DNA of 64,000 nucleotides from Anaerococcus octavius (GCF_900445265.1 NZ_UFTA01000002.1:1612001-1676000), one strand, 5' to 3'; positions 17,175 to 26,898 are shown, counted from the stretch's first letter. A program made the numbers and translations. Notes: generated by a model from the letters alone, not told the origin.

Positions 17175-18287
17175 ATGAAAATCGAAGTAAAACAAAATGA
17201 GCTAATGAACGCTATCAATGTAGCAAATAAAGCTGTAAGCAAAAATACCAATATTCAAATTCATGAATTAATATACTTTGAAGCAAAAGATGATAGACTC
17301 TTACTGACCGCTTTTGATGGAGAGATCACAATTCTAACTTCCATTCCAGCCTTAGTTAAAGAAGAAGGAGAAATGGCTGTAAAAGCAAATCTATTTTCTG
17401 GTATTATTAGAAAACTACCAAATGATACTGTAAAAATAGAAATAAAAGATGGAAAGATAAACATCAAAAGCCAAAATTCAAACTTTAACCTAATTGCTTT
17501 TGAATATTTTGAAAAACAAGATTTAAGCTTGCCAGAAACAGAAGCTATAGAAATAGCCAATGATAAGTTAAAAAGATCCATACTTCAAACAGAATTTGCA
17601 ACAAGTATAGATGAAACTAAGCTTGCTCTAACAGGAATTTTATTTGAATTAAAAGAAAATTATCTAAATATGGTAGCTCTTGATGGTTATAGAGTATCCT
17701 TAAAGAAAAATAAAATCGACTATCCTTCAGTTTTTGAAGATAGTGAATTTATCATACCAAAAAGATCACTTATGGAATGGTCAAGAATAATTTCTGATGA
17801 TAATACTACTTATATATATAAAAATGAAAATGATATAGTATTTAAAAGTGAATCTACTACAATGTATTGCAGAGTAATAGATAAAAACTTTATTGATTAT
17901 AGAAATATTATAAATGATATTTCAGATACATCTGTAATTTTAGATAGAAATAGCCTAGTGCGTGCCTTAGACCGTGCACAAGTTCTATCAGATCCAGGAA
18001 AAGCAAATCTAATTAGGATAGAAGTAGCAGAAAATCATATGGTTATAAAATCTAACTCAGAAGTAGGGGATGTAAAAGAAGTTATAGAAACTGAACAAAG
18101 TGGTGAAGACCTAGATATTGCATTTAATGCTAGATATATGCAAGAAGGTGTAAAGGCAAATGAAAGTGATAAGATAAAACTAACCTTCAAATCTTCCTTA
18201 AACCCATGCTTAATTTATCCAGTAGATAGCAAATACGAAGATGAAGAGTTTACCTACTTAGTTTTACCAGTTAGACTTGCAAACTAA
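17175..18287 (+). CDS. dnaN: DNA polymerase III beta sliding clamp
   Basis: A 370-residue sliding clamp of normal length, built of three repeated clamp domains, that tethers the replicative polymerase and binds many repair proteins. Recognisable family segments are the N-terminal MKIEVKQNELMNAINVANKAVSK, the middle TGILFELKENYLNMVALDGYRVS and the C-terminal CLIYPVDS...YLVLPVRL. It follows dnaA in the conserved dnaA-dnaN-yaaA-recF-gyrB-gyrA order. Confidence 0.97.
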   Translation: MKIEVKQNELMNAINVANKAVSKNTNIQIHELIYFEAKDDRLLLTAFDGEITILTSIPALVKEEGEMAVKANLFSGIIRKLPNDTVKIEIKDGKINIKSQNSNFNLIAFEYFEKQDLSLPETEAIEIANDKLKRSILQTEFATSIDETKLALTGILFELKENYLNMVALDGYRVSLKKNKIDYPSVFEDSEFIIPKRSLMEWSRIISDDNTTYIYKNENDIVFKSESTTMYCRVIDKNFIDYRNIINDISDTSVILDRNSLVRALDRAQVLSDPGKANLIRIEVAENHMVIKSNSEVGDVKEVIETEQSGEDLDIAFNARYMQEGVKANESDKIKLTFKSSLNPCLIYPVDSKYEDEEFTYLVLPVRLAN

Positions 18288-18302
18288 AAAGAAGAGATTT
18301 TT

Positions 18303-18509
18303 ATGGAAAATTTAGAATTTGAAGCAGAAATGATAACTTTAAAAGACCTTTTAAAGGCAACTCAAATAGTTGGCTCAGGAGGACTTGCAAAACTTATTAT
18401 CAAAGAAGAAGGCGTTTTATTAAACGATGAGCCTTGTTATATCCCTGGCAAAAAATTATACAAGGGAGATAGGGTTATCTTTGATGATATCAGTATAACA
18501 ATTATATAA
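18303..18509 (+). CDS. yaaA: S4 RNA-binding domain protein YaaA (RlbA)
   Basis: A 68-residue S4-domain protein of the YaaA/RlbA family, always found between dnaN and recF in Firmicutes. The S4 core is visible as TLKDLLKATQIVGSGGLAK, then GVLLNDEPCYIPGKKLYKGD. It probably binds RNA or the ribosome. Its stop TAA shares the base at 18509 with the recF start ATG, so the two are translationally coupled. Confidence 0.93.
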   Translation: MENLEFEAEMITLKDLLKATQIVGSGGLAKLIIKEEGVLLNDEPCYIPGKKLYKGDRVIFDDISITII

Positions 18510-19588
18510 TGTGGATAAATGAAATAGAACTAAAAAACTTTAGAAATTATCAAAGTGAATTTGTAAATTTTATTGATGGCATAAATATATTTTTGGGAGA
18601 TAATGCCCAAGGCAAGACAAATTTATTAGAATCCTTATATTATCTTGCCAATGCTACAAGCTTTAAAAAAATCCGTGATAAAGATATTATAAGCTTTGGC
18701 AAAGATGAAATGAATCTTAAAGGACTTATTAGAAAAGATAGATATTTTAAGAAGGTTTCCATAGATATAGAGGATAGTGAAAAGAAAATTTGTGTAAATG
18801 GAGTAAAATATGAGAGGAACAAAGATTTAAAAGCACTTTTTTCTTTGGTCTTATTTACTCCAGAAGATTTATTAATTACAAAAGAAGGTCCAAATCTTAG
18901 GCGTGATTTAATAGATGAAATCATAACAAGTACTGATTTTTCTTATAAAAGCAGCAAAAAAGAGTATGATAAGCTGATTTATCAAAGAAATAAGCTTTTA
19001 AAAAATCAAAAATCTCCTTATTTTAAAGAACAGCTTGACGCCTTTGATAAGGAATTAACTAAGTTTGGCTATAAAATTTATAAGCGTAGGGCTAGATTTA
19101 TAAAAATAATAGATGAATTTTCCAAGCAATACCATAGTAAATTATCAGCAGGCAAAGAGGATTTAACTTTAACCTATAATCCAGACATATCTGCTAAAAG
19201 CTTGGAAGATTATTACAAAAAATTTATAAGTGCAAGAAATGATGATCTAAGATATATGACTACACAAAGGGGAGTTCACAAAGATGATATAGATATATCT
19301 ATAAATGATAGACTCATCAAAAATTTTGGATCTCAAGGCCAACAGAGATCAGCTATCTTAAATATAAAACTTGCCCAAGTAAAACTAATTATGGAAGTGA
19401 CAGGTGAAAAATCTGTCATTTTGTTTGATGATGTTTTCTCAGAACTAGATGAAAAAAGATCTCACTTTCTTTTAGAAAATCTAGCGGGATTTCAGACAAT
19501 TATTACAGCTACCAATACCAAAAGTCTTGATATGGTAGATAAATCAAATATTAGAAAAATTACTAATGGTAAAATTTCAAATCTTTGA
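18509..19588 (+). CDS. recF: DNA replication and repair protein RecF
   Basis: A 359-residue SMC-like ATPase that helps load RecA at gapped DNA. Walker A is GDNAQGKTNLLE near residue 31. The ABC-type signature lies in NFGSQGQQRSAILNIKLAQ near residue 270, and Walker B is VILFDDVFSELD near 305. It overlaps yaaA by one base and is followed after 15 bases by gyrB. Confidence 0.97.
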   Translation: MWINEIELKNFRNYQSEFVNFIDGINIFLGDNAQGKTNLLESLYYLANATSFKKIRDKDIISFGKDEMNLKGLIRKDRYFKKVSIDIEDSEKKICVNGVKYERNKDLKALFSLVLFTPEDLLITKEGPNLRRDLIDEIITSTDFSYKSSKKEYDKLIYQRNKLLKNQKSPYFKEQLDAFDKELTKFGYKIYKRRARFIKIIDEFSKQYHSKLSAGKEDLTLTYNPDISAKSLEDYYKKFISARNDDLRYMTTQRGVHKDDIDISINDRLIKNFGSQGQQRSAILNIKLAQVKLIMEVTGEKSVILFDDVFSELDEKRSHFLLENLAGFQTIITATNTKSLDMVDKSNIRKITNGKISNL

Positions 19589-19603
19589 TCAGAAAGGAAA
19601 AAT

Positions 19604-21505
19604 ATGACAGAATCTAATTATGATGCCGGTAATATTAGGGTTTTGGAAGGACTTGAACCAGTTCGCCTAAGACCTGGTATGTATATCGGTTCGACAAGTG
19701 AAAAGGGACTCCATCACTTAGTTTACGAAGTTGTAGATAACTCAGTAGATGAAGCTCTTGCAGGTCGTTGTGATTACATAAAAGTAACTGTATCAAAAAA
19801 TAATATCATAACAGTAGAAGACGATGGATCAGGCATACCAGTAAAAGAACATCCACAAACTGGAAAATCAACTCTTGAAACTGTTTTAACAGTTTTACAC
19901 GCTGGTGGTAAATTTGACTCATCTGCCTACCAATTTTCAGGAGGTCTACACGGTGTAGGTGTTTCAGTAGTAAATGCTCTTTCAGAGTACTTAATAGCAG
20001 AAGTAAAAAGAGAAGGTCACATCCACAGAATGACCTTTGAACGAGGAGTCGCTACAAGCGATCTTGAAATAATAGGAGAAACAAAAGAAACAGGAACAAC
20101 CATTACCTTTAAGCCAGATAGCGAAATCTTTGAAACAACCGAGTTTGATAAAAAAACTTTAGAGCGTAGATTCCGTGAAATGGCATTTTTAAATTCTGGT
20201 GTTCAAATTATTTTTGAAGATGAACGCGATGATTACAAGCAAACCTTTAAATATGATGGTGGTGTTAGAGAATTTGTTGAGTACTTAAACCGTACAAAAG
20301 ATCCAATAATGCAAACAGTACCTCATTTTATTGGTAACCAAGAAGACACAGAAATAGAAATAGCTTTCCAATATACAGATTCCTATAGCGAAAACATTCT
20401 AACTTTTGCAAATAATATTTTGACTCCAGAAGGTGGTACTCACCTTTCAGGTTTTAGATCAGCTCTTACCCGTGGAGTAAATGATTATGCCCGCAAATAC
20501 AATTTCATAAAAGAAAATGAAGATAATCTCCAAGGGGAAGACGTCCGTGAAGGAATGACAGCTATAGTTTCTGTAAAAATTTCAGAACCCCAATTTGAAG
20601 GACAAACTAAGGCAAAACTTGGAAACTCAGAAGTAAGAGGAGCTGTAGATACATTTTTCTCTAATAAACTAGAAGCATTTTTAGAAGAAAATCCAAAAGT
20701 TGCAGCAGCTATCCTAGATAAGGCCTTATCTTCAAGAAGAGCAAGAGAAGCAGCTAGAAAAGCAAGAGATCTAACTCGTAAAAGATCTATCCTAGATTCT
20801 GCAACTCTTCCAGGAAAACTTGCAGATTGTCAATCAACAGATATAAATGAAAATGAAATCTTCATAGTCGAAGGTAACTCAGCTGGTGGTTCTGCAAAAG
20901 GTGGACGAGATAATAAAATCCAAGCTATCTTGCCATTAAGAGGAAAAATCTTAAATGTAGAAAAAGCAAAACTAGATAGGATTTTAAATTCCGAAGAGAT
21001 CAAAGCAATGATAACAGCCTTTGGTACAGGAATTGGCAAAGATTTTGATATTTCAAAATTAAGATATGGAAAAATTATTATCATGACCGATGCCGATGTT
21101 GATGGTGCTCACATTCGTACCCTACTTTTAACTTTCTTTTATAGGTATATGAAAGATCTAATAGATGAAGGACACGTATATGTTGCCCAACCACCCTTAT
21201 ATAAAATAAGTCACGGGAAAACTGAACGCTATGTATATACAGACCAAGAACGTGATAAAGTCTTAAAAGACCTTGATGGAGCAAATTATAAAATTAATCG
21301 CTATAAGGGTCTTGGTGAGATGAATGCAGAACAACTTTGGGATACAACTATGAATCCTGATAATAGGATTTTGCTTCGAGTAAAAGAAGATGAAGAATCC
21401 ACAACTATTGATGATACTTTTGCACTTTTAATGGGTGAAAAAGTAGAACCAAGACGTGAATTCATAGAAGAAAACGCCAAATACGTAACAAACATTGACG
21501 TATAG
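19604..21505 (+). CDS. gyrB: DNA gyrase subunit B
   Basis: A 633-residue gyrase B with an N-terminal GHKL ATPase domain ([34 protein letters not shown]) and a C-terminal TOPRIM domain ([14 protein letters not shown] and [10 protein letters not shown]). It ends with the usual [18 protein letters not shown]. The length is normal for the short Gram-positive type without the enterobacterial insertion. It forms A2B2 with GyrA and introduces negative supercoils. Confidence 0.97.
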   Translation: MTESNYDAGNIRVLEGLEPVRLRPGMYIGSTSEKGLHHLVYEVVDNSVDEALAGRCDYIKVTVSKNNIITVEDDGSGIPVKEHPQTGKSTLETVLTVLHAGGKFDSSAYQFSGGLHGVGVSVVNALSEYLIAEVKREGHIHRMTFERGVATSDLEIIGETKETGTTITFKPDSEIFETTEFDKKTLERRFREMAFLNSGVQIIFEDERDDYKQTFKYDGGVREFVEYLNRTKDPIMQTVPHFIGNQEDTEIEIAFQYTDSYSENILTFANNILTPEGGTHLSGFRSALTRGVNDYARKYNFIKENEDNLQGEDVREGMTAIVSVKISEPQFEGQTKAKLGNSEVRGAVDTFFSNKLEAFLEENPKVAAAILDKALSSRRAREAARKARDLTRKRSILDSATLPGKLADCQSTDINENEIFIVEGNSAGGSAKGGRDNKIQAILPLRGKILNVEKAKLDRILNSEEIKAMITAFGTGIGKDFDISKLRYGKIIIMTDADVDGAHIRTLLLTFFYRYMKDLIDEGHVYVAQPPLYKISHGKTERYVYTDQERDKVLKDLDGANYKINRYKGLGEMNAEQLWDTTMNPDNRILLRVKEDEESTTIDDTFALLMGEKVEPRREFIEENAKYVTNIDV

Positions 21506-21513
21506 GAGGCAAG

Positions 21514-23976
21514 ATGATAGAAATAAATAATGACCATAATATTATAAATGTAGACCTAGAAGACAAAATGAAGGATGCCTACCTAGATTATTCTATGTCA
21601 GTTATAGTTTCTCGTGCGTTGCCAGATGTACGAGATGGACTAAAACCAGTTCATAGAAGAATCCTATATGGTATGGAAGGTCTAGGTCTTGATCCAAATA
21701 AGCCAACAAGAAAATCAGCTAGAGTTGTTGGGGAAGTAATGGGTAAATATCACCCACACGGTGACTCTGCAATTTATGATGCCTTAGTAAGGCTTGCCCA
21801 AGATTTCTCAACTAGATATCCCCTAGCCCAAGGTCAAGGTAATTTTGGTTCTATAGATGGCGACGATCCTGCTGCTATGCGTTATACAGAAGTACGCATG
21901 TCAAAAATCGCTAAAGAAATGCTACGTGATATTAATAAAAATACCGTAGATTTTATGCCAAACTTCGATGAAGAAGAAAAAGAACCAATAGTTTTACCAT
22001 CAAGATTTCCAAATCTTTTGGTAAATGGATCTTCTGGTATTGCCGTAGGTATGGCAACAAATATGGCTCCTCATAATCTAAATGAGGCCATAGATGCATC
22101 CATTGCCTATATGAAAAATCCTGAAATATCTATTGATGAATTAAATGAAATTATAAAGGGACCAGATTTTCCAACTGGTGCAAAAATTCTTGGTAGAAAA
22201 GGTATAAAAGAAGCTTACCAAACAGGTCGTGGCAAGGTAAAATTACGTGGTATTGCAGAAATAGAACCATTTAAGAAAAACCGTGAAAGAATAATTGTAA
22301 CTGAAATACCTTACCAAGTAAACAAGGCAAGATTGATAGAAAAAATTGCTGACCTTGTAAAGGATAAAAAACTAGATGGCATTTCTGATATAAGAGATGA
22401 ATCAGATAGAAAAGGTATGAGAATCGTTATAGAAATAAAGCGCGATTCAAATGCAAATATTGTTTTAAATAACCTTTATAAATACACTCAACTTGAAACA
22501 ACTTTTGGTATTATAAATCTGGCTTTGGTAGATGGTATACCTAAAATTTTAACTTTAAAAGAATTAATTAAATACTATATAGACCACCAAAAAGAAGTTG
22601 TAACTCGTAGAACTCAATTTGACCTAGATCGTGCTAAAGCTCGTAAACATATAGTAGAAGGTTTAATAATTGCTATAGATAATATAGATGAAATTATTAA
22701 AATTATACGTTCTTCTTATGATGACGATCAAATTAAAGGCATATTCTTAGAAAGATTTGGTCTAACAGATCTACAATCTCAAGCAATTCTTGATATGAGA
22801 TTAAAACGTCTATCGGGACTAGAAATTGAAAAATTAAATGCAGAAAATAAAGAACTTGCTGAAACAATTGCTTACCTACAAGGTATACTTGATTCAGAAG
22901 AAAAACTAATAGACCTAATAGAAGAAGAACTGCTTGAAATAAAAGAAAAATATGGTGATGACCGTCGTACACAAATTGTAGCTGATGAGGGAGATATAGA
23001 TATCGAAGAACTTATAGAACAGGAAGATATTTTAATCACTCTAACAAACGATGGCTACATTAAACGATTGCCAGTAGATACTTATAAAGTTCAAAATCGT
23101 GGAGGCAAGGGAATTTCAGCTGCAAATACCAAAGAAGATGATTTTATCAAACGCATAATGACAACAAATACCCACGAAGACCTATTGTTCTTCACTTCAT
23201 TTGGTAGGGTGTATGCCCTAAAAGGATATGAAATTCCAGAAGGATCTAGAACTAGCCGCGGACAAGCTATAATAAATATATTGTCCCTAAATTCAGGTGA
23301 AAAAATTACAGAAATAATGCCGCTTTCTGTTTTAAGTGAAGATGATCAGATAGTACTTCAAACAAAAAATGGTAAAATTAAGAAAACTGATGCAAATAAC
23401 TTCACTTCTATTCAAAGAAATGGAATTATTGCAATTGGTCTAGAAGATGGAGATAAATTAATATCTGCCCGCCACATAGACAAAGAAGAAGAACTAATAA
23501 TTTCAACCAAAGATGGTATGACAATTCAATTTAATACAGCTGATGTAAGAAGTATGGGTCGTCAAGCTAGAGGTGTTCGTGCAATAAAATTAAATAAAGA
23601 TGATGAAGTAGTAGCAATGAATATTAAGGGAGATGAAACTTACCTGCTAGTTGTAACAGAAAATGGCTTTGGTAAGAAAACATCCTTTAACAACTTTAAT
23701 AACCAAAATAGGGGTGGAAAAGGAATCAGATGCCACAAAGTTACAGAAAAAACAGGTTGCGTAGTAGATACTCTACCAGTAGACTTAGACGATGATGTAT
23801 TGATGGTATCCCTAAATGGTGATATGATTAGGATAACGGCAAAAGATATATCAACCACAGGTAGAAATACTATGGGAGTCACCCTTAAAAATCTTAAGGA
23901 TGAGTCAGACAAAATCGTATCAGTAGCAAAATATGATGCCAGCCTTGGCGTAGAAGTAGAGGAAGAAAATGTTTGA
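21514..23976 (+). CDS. gyrA: DNA gyrase subunit A
   Basis: An 820-residue gyrase A. The active-site Tyr sits in [14 protein letters not shown] near residue 126. The quinolone-resistance region [20 protein letters not shown] has Ser at the first hot spot replaced by the pattern Gly-Asp-Ser, as in sensitive Gram-positives. The C-terminal pinwheel domain contains the GyrA box QNRGGKGI twice or more (about residues 525 and 730). The 3' end overlaps the next gene by eight bases, so the partner-switching module is translated in the same transcript. Confidence 0.97.
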   Translation: MIEINNDHNIINVDLEDKMKDAYLDYSMSVIVSRALPDVRDGLKPVHRRILYGMEGLGLDPNKPTRKSARVVGEVMGKYHPHGDSAIYDALVRLAQDFSTRYPLAQGQGNFGSIDGDDPAAMRYTEVRMSKIAKEMLRDINKNTVDFMPNFDEEEKEPIVLPSRFPNLLVNGSSGIAVGMATNMAPHNLNEAIDASIAYMKNPEISIDELNEIIKGPDFPTGAKILGRKGIKEAYQTGRGKVKLRGIAEIEPFKKNRERIIVTEIPYQVNKARLIEKIADLVKDKKLDGISDIRDESDRKGMRIVIEIKRDSNANIVLNNLYKYTQLETTFGIINLALVDGIPKILTLKELIKYYIDHQKEVVTRRTQFDLDRAKARKHIVEGLIIAIDNIDEIIKIIRSSYDDDQIKGIFLERFGLTDLQSQAILDMRLKRLSGLEIEKLNAENKELAETIAYLQGILDSEEKLIDLIEEELLEIKEKYGDDRRTQIVADEGDIDIEELIEQEDILITLTNDGYIKRLPVDTYKVQNRGGKGISAANTKEDDFIKRIMTTNTHEDLLFFTSFGRVYALKGYEIPEGSRTSRGQAIINILSLNSGEKITEIMPLSVLSEDDQIVLQTKNGKIKKTDANNFTSIQRNGIIAIGLEDGDKLISARHIDKEEELIISTKDGMTIQFNTADVRSMGRQARGVRAIKLNKDDEVVAMNIKGDETYLLVVTENGFGKKTSFNNFNNQNRGGKGIRCHKVTEKTGCVVDTLPVDLDDDVLMVSLNGDMIRITAKDISTTGRNTMGVTLKNLKDESDKIVSVAKYDASLGVEVEEENV

Positions 23977-24271
23977 TAAAAAAATAGTAAATGAAGATAA
24001 TCTTCAAACCATTAACCTTATTGGCGATTTAGATGTATACTCAGAAGATGAATTTAAAACTTTTATAAATGAAGAAATTGATCCAAATAAAAATATTACA
24101 ATAGATTTAAAAGATTTGGACTATATAGATTCAACAGGACTTGGTATGTTTATGAACATTTACAAAATGCTAAATGACAATAATAAAGAAATCAAAATCA
24201 TAAATGCTAAAGATAATATTAAAAAACTATTTAGAATAACTGATTTAACAGATCTATTTGATATGGAGTAG
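23969..24271 (+). CDS. Anti-anti-sigma factor (STAS domain, RsbV/SpoIIAA-like)
   Basis: A 100-residue STAS-domain protein. The conserved phosphorylation motif DSTGLGMF is near residue 53, and the remaining fold ([10 protein letters not shown], then [14 protein letters not shown]) matches RsbV/SpoIIAA. The unphosphorylated form is expected to bind the anti-sigma factor encoded next and release the sigma factor. It starts inside the last codons of gyrA, an unusual coupling of stress-type sigma control to gyrase expression. Confidence 0.9.
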   Translation: MFDKKIVNEDNLQTINLIGDLDVYSEDEFKTFINEEIDPNKNITIDLKDLDYIDSTGLGMFMNIYKMLNDNNKEIKIINAKDNIKKLFRITDLTDLFDME

Positions 24272-24274
24272 AAG

Positions 24275-24610
24275 ATGGAGAAAATCAGCATAACAATTCC
24301 ACCCAAAAAACTTTATATAAAATCAATCAGACTTTTTACTGCATCCCTTGCCAGTGACCTAGGTTTTAATATAGAAGAAGTAGAAGATTTAAGAGTAGTT
24401 TTAAGTGAAGCTATCAACTATAAATTATCTGATACAGACGTAACTATAGAGTTTCTCCCAGAAGAAAAAAACTTAGAAATCAAAGTCTTAGGTAAGGACA
24501 AAAGTCTAGATGAACGTGCGCTTAATATGCGTGACTTGATTTTAAAAGAACTAGCAGATGAAGTTGATATAAGTGATGGAGCAATTAAAATCATAAAAAG
24601 GGCTAGATAA
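24275..24610 (+). CDS. RsbW-like anti-sigma factor, shortened and lacking the ATP-binding G boxes
   Basis: A 111-residue protein in the position of the anti-sigma kinase. The N-terminal half matches RsbW/SpoIIAB (IRLFTASLASDLGF, then EEVEDLRVVLSEAINY), including the start of the N box. The usual Asp-x-Gly-x-Gly box, the ATP lid and the second glycine box are not visible; after the N box the protein keeps only strand-helix-strand segments. RsbW is about 160 residues. It may bind sigma without being an active kinase, or be a strongly diverged form. It starts three bases after the STAS stop and its stop overlaps the sigma-factor start. Confidence 0.8.
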   Translation: MEKISITIPPKKLYIKSIRLFTASLASDLGFNIEEVEDLRVVLSEAINYKLSDTDVTIEFLPEEKNLEIKVLGKDKSLDERALNMRDLILKELADEVDISDGAIKIIKRAR

Positions 24611-25398
24611 TGACAACTAATAAAAAGCCAGACAAAAATGATAAAGAATACAAGGAAGAAATAAAAAGAAAATTTGAAGAGTACTACGAAACTCGCGATA
24701 AAAATCTCCGTGATGAGCTAATAGAAGAGCATATGTATATAGTAGATATCCTTTCCAATAAATATGTAGGAAAGGGTATAGAAAAAGAAGATCTTTATCA
24801 AGTAGCAAGTCTTGGTCTTATCTTTGCAGTAGAAAGATTTGATCCAAATAAAGGCTACGAATTTTCTTCCTTTGCAACTCCAACAATTATGGGAGAGTTA
24901 AAACGTTACTTTAGAGATAAAGGTTGGGTAATAAGAGTCCCTAGACGCATCCAAAACCTTTATAAAAAGATAAATAATGCCAAAAAAGTATTGCCCCAAG
25001 AACTTCAAAGGACACCAACTGTAAAAGATATAGCAGATTATTTGGGAGAAGATGAAGAAACAATACTGGAAACCATGGAAGCAAGCAAAGTTTATTCTCC
25101 ACAAAGCTTGGATATGAAATACCAAGTTCAAAAAGGAGAAAATTCTATAGATCTAGCTGATATGATAGGCGAAGAAGATAGAAACTTTGATTCAGTAGAG
25201 CTATCAGACCTTATAGATAAGTCAACAGCAAGGCTAAATGAACTAGAAAAAGAGATTTTACAACTAAGATATTATGAGGGCCGTACCCAAATAGATATTG
25301 CAGAAACCTTAGATATTAGTCAAATGACAGTATCTAGAATAGAAAAGAAAATACTCCAAAAATTCACCTTAGAATTAGAAAAGATGGAAACAATGTAA
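24610..25398 (+). CDS. RNA polymerase sigma factor of the SigB/SigF/SigG group
   Basis: A 262-residue group 3 sigma factor. Region 2 reads DLYQVASLGLIFAVERFDP, then FSSFATPTIMGELKRYFRDK with the -10-reading helix. Region 3 includes VRVPRRIQ-like IRVPRRIQNLYKK. Region 4 has EKEILQLRYYEGRTQIDIAETLDISQ in its HTH, ending SRIEKKILQKF. The size and motifs match SigB and the sporulation sigmas F and G. No sporulation genes are seen here, so a general-stress role is more likely (inference). It is the last gene of the gyrB-gyrA-STAS-anti-sigma-sigma cluster, followed by a terminator. Confidence 0.92.
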   Translation: MTTNKKPDKNDKEYKEEIKRKFEEYYETRDKNLRDELIEEHMYIVDILSNKYVGKGIEKEDLYQVASLGLIFAVERFDPNKGYEFSSFATPTIMGELKRYFRDKGWVIRVPRRIQNLYKKINNAKKVLPQELQRTPTVKDIADYLGEDEETILETMEASKVYSPQSLDMKYQVQKGENSIDLADMIGEEDRNFDSVELSDLIDKSTARLNELEKEILQLRYYEGRTQIDIAETLDISQMTVSRIEKKILQKFTLELEKMETM

Positions 25399-25399
25399 G

Positions 25400-25428
25400 A
25401 CCACACAACACTACGGTGTGGTTTTTAT
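25400..25428 (+). terminator. Terminator of the gyrBA-sigma operon
   Basis: ACCACAC, 9-base loop, GTGTGGT, then five T, starting right after the sigma-factor stop. Confidence 0.88.
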
Positions 25429-25465
25429 TTGTATAGAAATCTTATAAGTTACTTTTCAAATAAAA

Positions 25466-25481
25466 TGTTTCACGTGAAACA
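25466..25481. promoter_or_regulatory. parS: parS site (exact consensus)
   Basis: TGTTTCACGTGAAACA, a perfect 16-base parS palindrome in the intergenic space between the sigma-factor gene and the HTH regulator. Confidence 0.93.
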
Positions 25482-25560
25482 ATAGCTAGACAAAGATAAA
25501 TATTACTTCTGTTTGATAATTTAAAGACAATAGTTCTAATTGAAAAATTTTAACGAAGGA

Positions 25561-25589
25561 TTGCAAATGATTAAAAAGTTTGATATATT
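25561..25589 (+). promoter_or_regulatory. Probable promoter of the HTH-TPR regulator
   Basis: TTGCAA, 17 bases, TATATT, about 73 bases before the regulator start. Several other TATAAT-like strings follow in this very AT-rich leader, so the exact start is uncertain. Confidence 0.5.
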
Positions 25590-25662
25590 ATAAGTAATAT
25601 AATTTATATACTGCAAGAAAGATAATATAAGATATTGCATTATAAAATTAGGAGGATGACCC

Positions 25663-26562
25663 ATGTCTTATGACTATAGTTTTATAGGTAGTGAGATAAG
25701 AAGGATAAGAAAAAATAGGAAAATTTCTCAAAAAGATTTGGCCAATATGGTGGGTATATCTGAGGAGAGCCTGCGTAGGATAGAAAATAATCATAATAAC
25801 CCTAGGATGGATAATTTTTTAGAGATTCTAGAAGTTTTGGGTATAGATTTTGAAATTATCTTAATGAATGATTGTGGCTCTTCTTGGCATCTAGTCAATG
25901 AACAAATAAAAGCCATAGACAATGATTTAGAAAACTTATCCTTAAACAATTTACATACTAATATAAAAAGGCTTGAAAGTCTAAAAGACTTTATCCCAGC
26001 ATCTTATCAAACCAAACTCATGCAATATATCCTCTACTACCAAGGCATCTATGAAAAAGATGTTAATAAAGACTACCTAAAATTTAAAAATTGTATGCTA
26101 AAGGCCCTAGGGATAAATGGCAAGTCTCCTAAGGAAGGCTTTAATAATACTTATTGTGATATAGAAAAACGTATCTTAATAAAATTAACAGAATTCTATT
26201 ACTACAACAATGCCAAGGAAAATTCTAAGGTTATCTTAACCTGTCTACTAGAAAATGTAGATGTAAATGATAATAACTATATAGATATCTTATACAACCT
26301 TGCCAAATATAATTACATGCAAATGTCTTACACTGAAGCTATTAAAACCTGCCACAAGGCTATAGACCTAAGCTCAAAGACCAACAACTACAAGAGAATA
26401 ATTTTACTTTACTATTTACTAGGTATCAGCAAATTTAAATTTAATAAAAAATCCTACAAAGAAGACATAGAAAAATCTCTTATCCTCTGTGATTTATTAA
26501 AAAAACCAGATTTAAAAATAATTATTAATCAAAGTGTAAGTAGTATCCTAGCAGAAGATTAA
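25663..26562 (+). CDS. RRNPP-like transcriptional regulator (XRE HTH plus helical repeat domain)
   Basis: A 299-residue protein. Residues 8-65 are an XRE/Cro-type HTH (IGSEIRRIRKNRKISQKDLA, then VGISEESLRRIENN). The remaining 230 residues are almost wholly helical, with TPR-like segments such as YNLAKYNYMQMSYTEAIKTC and YYLLGISKFKFNKKSY. This size and layout match peptide-responsive regulators of the Rgg/PlcR/PrgX (RRNPP) group, which bind a re-imported peptide with the helical domain. Directly downstream in the same direction lies a small secreted peptide gene with a duplicated heptapeptide, as in plcR-papR pairs. A metabolite-sensing XRE regulator is the alternative. It is preceded by GGAGG at a good distance. 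Confidence 0.82.
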   Translation: MSYDYSFIGSEIRRIRKNRKISQKDLANMVGISEESLRRIENNHNNPRMDNFLEILEVLGIDFEIILMNDCGSSWHLVNEQIKAIDNDLENLSLNNLHTNIKRLESLKDFIPASYQTKLMQYILYYQGIYEKDVNKDYLKFKNCMLKALGINGKSPKEGFNNTYCDIEKRILIKLTEFYYYNNAKENSKVILTCLLENVDVNDNNYIDILYNLAKYNYMQMSYTEAIKTCHKAIDLSSKTNNYKRIILLYYLLGISKFKFNKKSYKEDIEKSLILCDLLKKPDLKIIINQSVSSILAED

Positions 26563-26588
26563 CCCCACAAAACTGTGGGGTTACTTTT
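26561..26588 (+). terminator. Hairpin between the regulator and the peptide gene
   Basis: AACCCCACA, 4-base loop, TGTGGGGTT, overlapping the regulator stop codon. The T-tract is poor (ACTTTTAT), so partial read-through into the peptide gene is possible. Confidence 0.75.
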
Positions 26589-26629
26589 ATATGAATCTTT
26601 TATATAATGTAGCTGAAAGGAAGATAGAT

Positions 26630-26842
26630 ATGAAAAGAAAGAATATTAGAAAAATTTGTATCTTATTAGTTTTGGGTATCACTGTTTTTTCAAAGGTAAG
26701 ATTTCCAAACCAAGCTAATGTAGGTGTCTTTGCAAACAAACCGCCAATTGAGCCTATATCAATTTATAGTAAGGCTCCAAAACATGGATCAAATGCAGTT
26801 TACGGCAAAGCTCCTCAAATCGAACCTATTTCTATTTATTAA
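26630..26842 (+). CDS. Secreted small peptide precursor with duplicated IEPISIY (candidate signalling peptide)
   Basis: A 70-residue precursor. A Lys/Arg-rich start (MKRKNIRK) and a hydrophobic stretch (ICILLVLGITVF) form a signal or signal-anchor segment, with possible cleavage after VFA near residue 35. The rest contains units ending in Tyr of 11, 12 and 12 residues: NKPPIEPISIY, SKAPKHGSNAVY and GKAPQIEPISIY. The heptapeptide IEPISIY occurs twice and is the very C-terminus. Four of its seven codons differ between the copies, all silently, so the peptide rather than the DNA appears conserved. I chose ATG 26630, with a GAAAGGAAG site, over an upstream ATG at 26591. A TATAAT is at 26603-26608. 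No known pheromone family is recognised. Confidence 0.78.
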   Translation: MKRKNIRKICILLVLGITVFSKVRFPNQANVGVFANKPPIEPISIYSKAPKHGSNAVYGKAPQIEPISIY

Positions 26843-26868
26843 CTTTATAACAAAATTAGCCATTATAT

Positions 26869-26898
26869 GATAAAGACTTTGGTCTTTATCTCTTTTTT
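26869..26898 (+). terminator. Terminator after the peptide gene
   Basis: GATAAAGAC, 4-base loop, GTCTTTATC, followed by TCTTTTTT. It makes the peptide transcript a separate short unit from the proteases downstream. Confidence 0.88.

Noticed and set aside
24610-25398. Sporulation sigma factor SigF or SigG
   Set aside because: The sequence is compatible, but no sporulation genes are near and the gene order (gyrA, STAS, anti-sigma, sigma) does not match the spoIIA operon; left as SigB/F/G group.
25567-25601. An 8-codon frame upstream of the HTH regulator as a signalling peptide
   Set aside because: It overlaps the predicted promoter, lacks a secretion signal, and the repeat-bearing gene downstream is a far better candidate.
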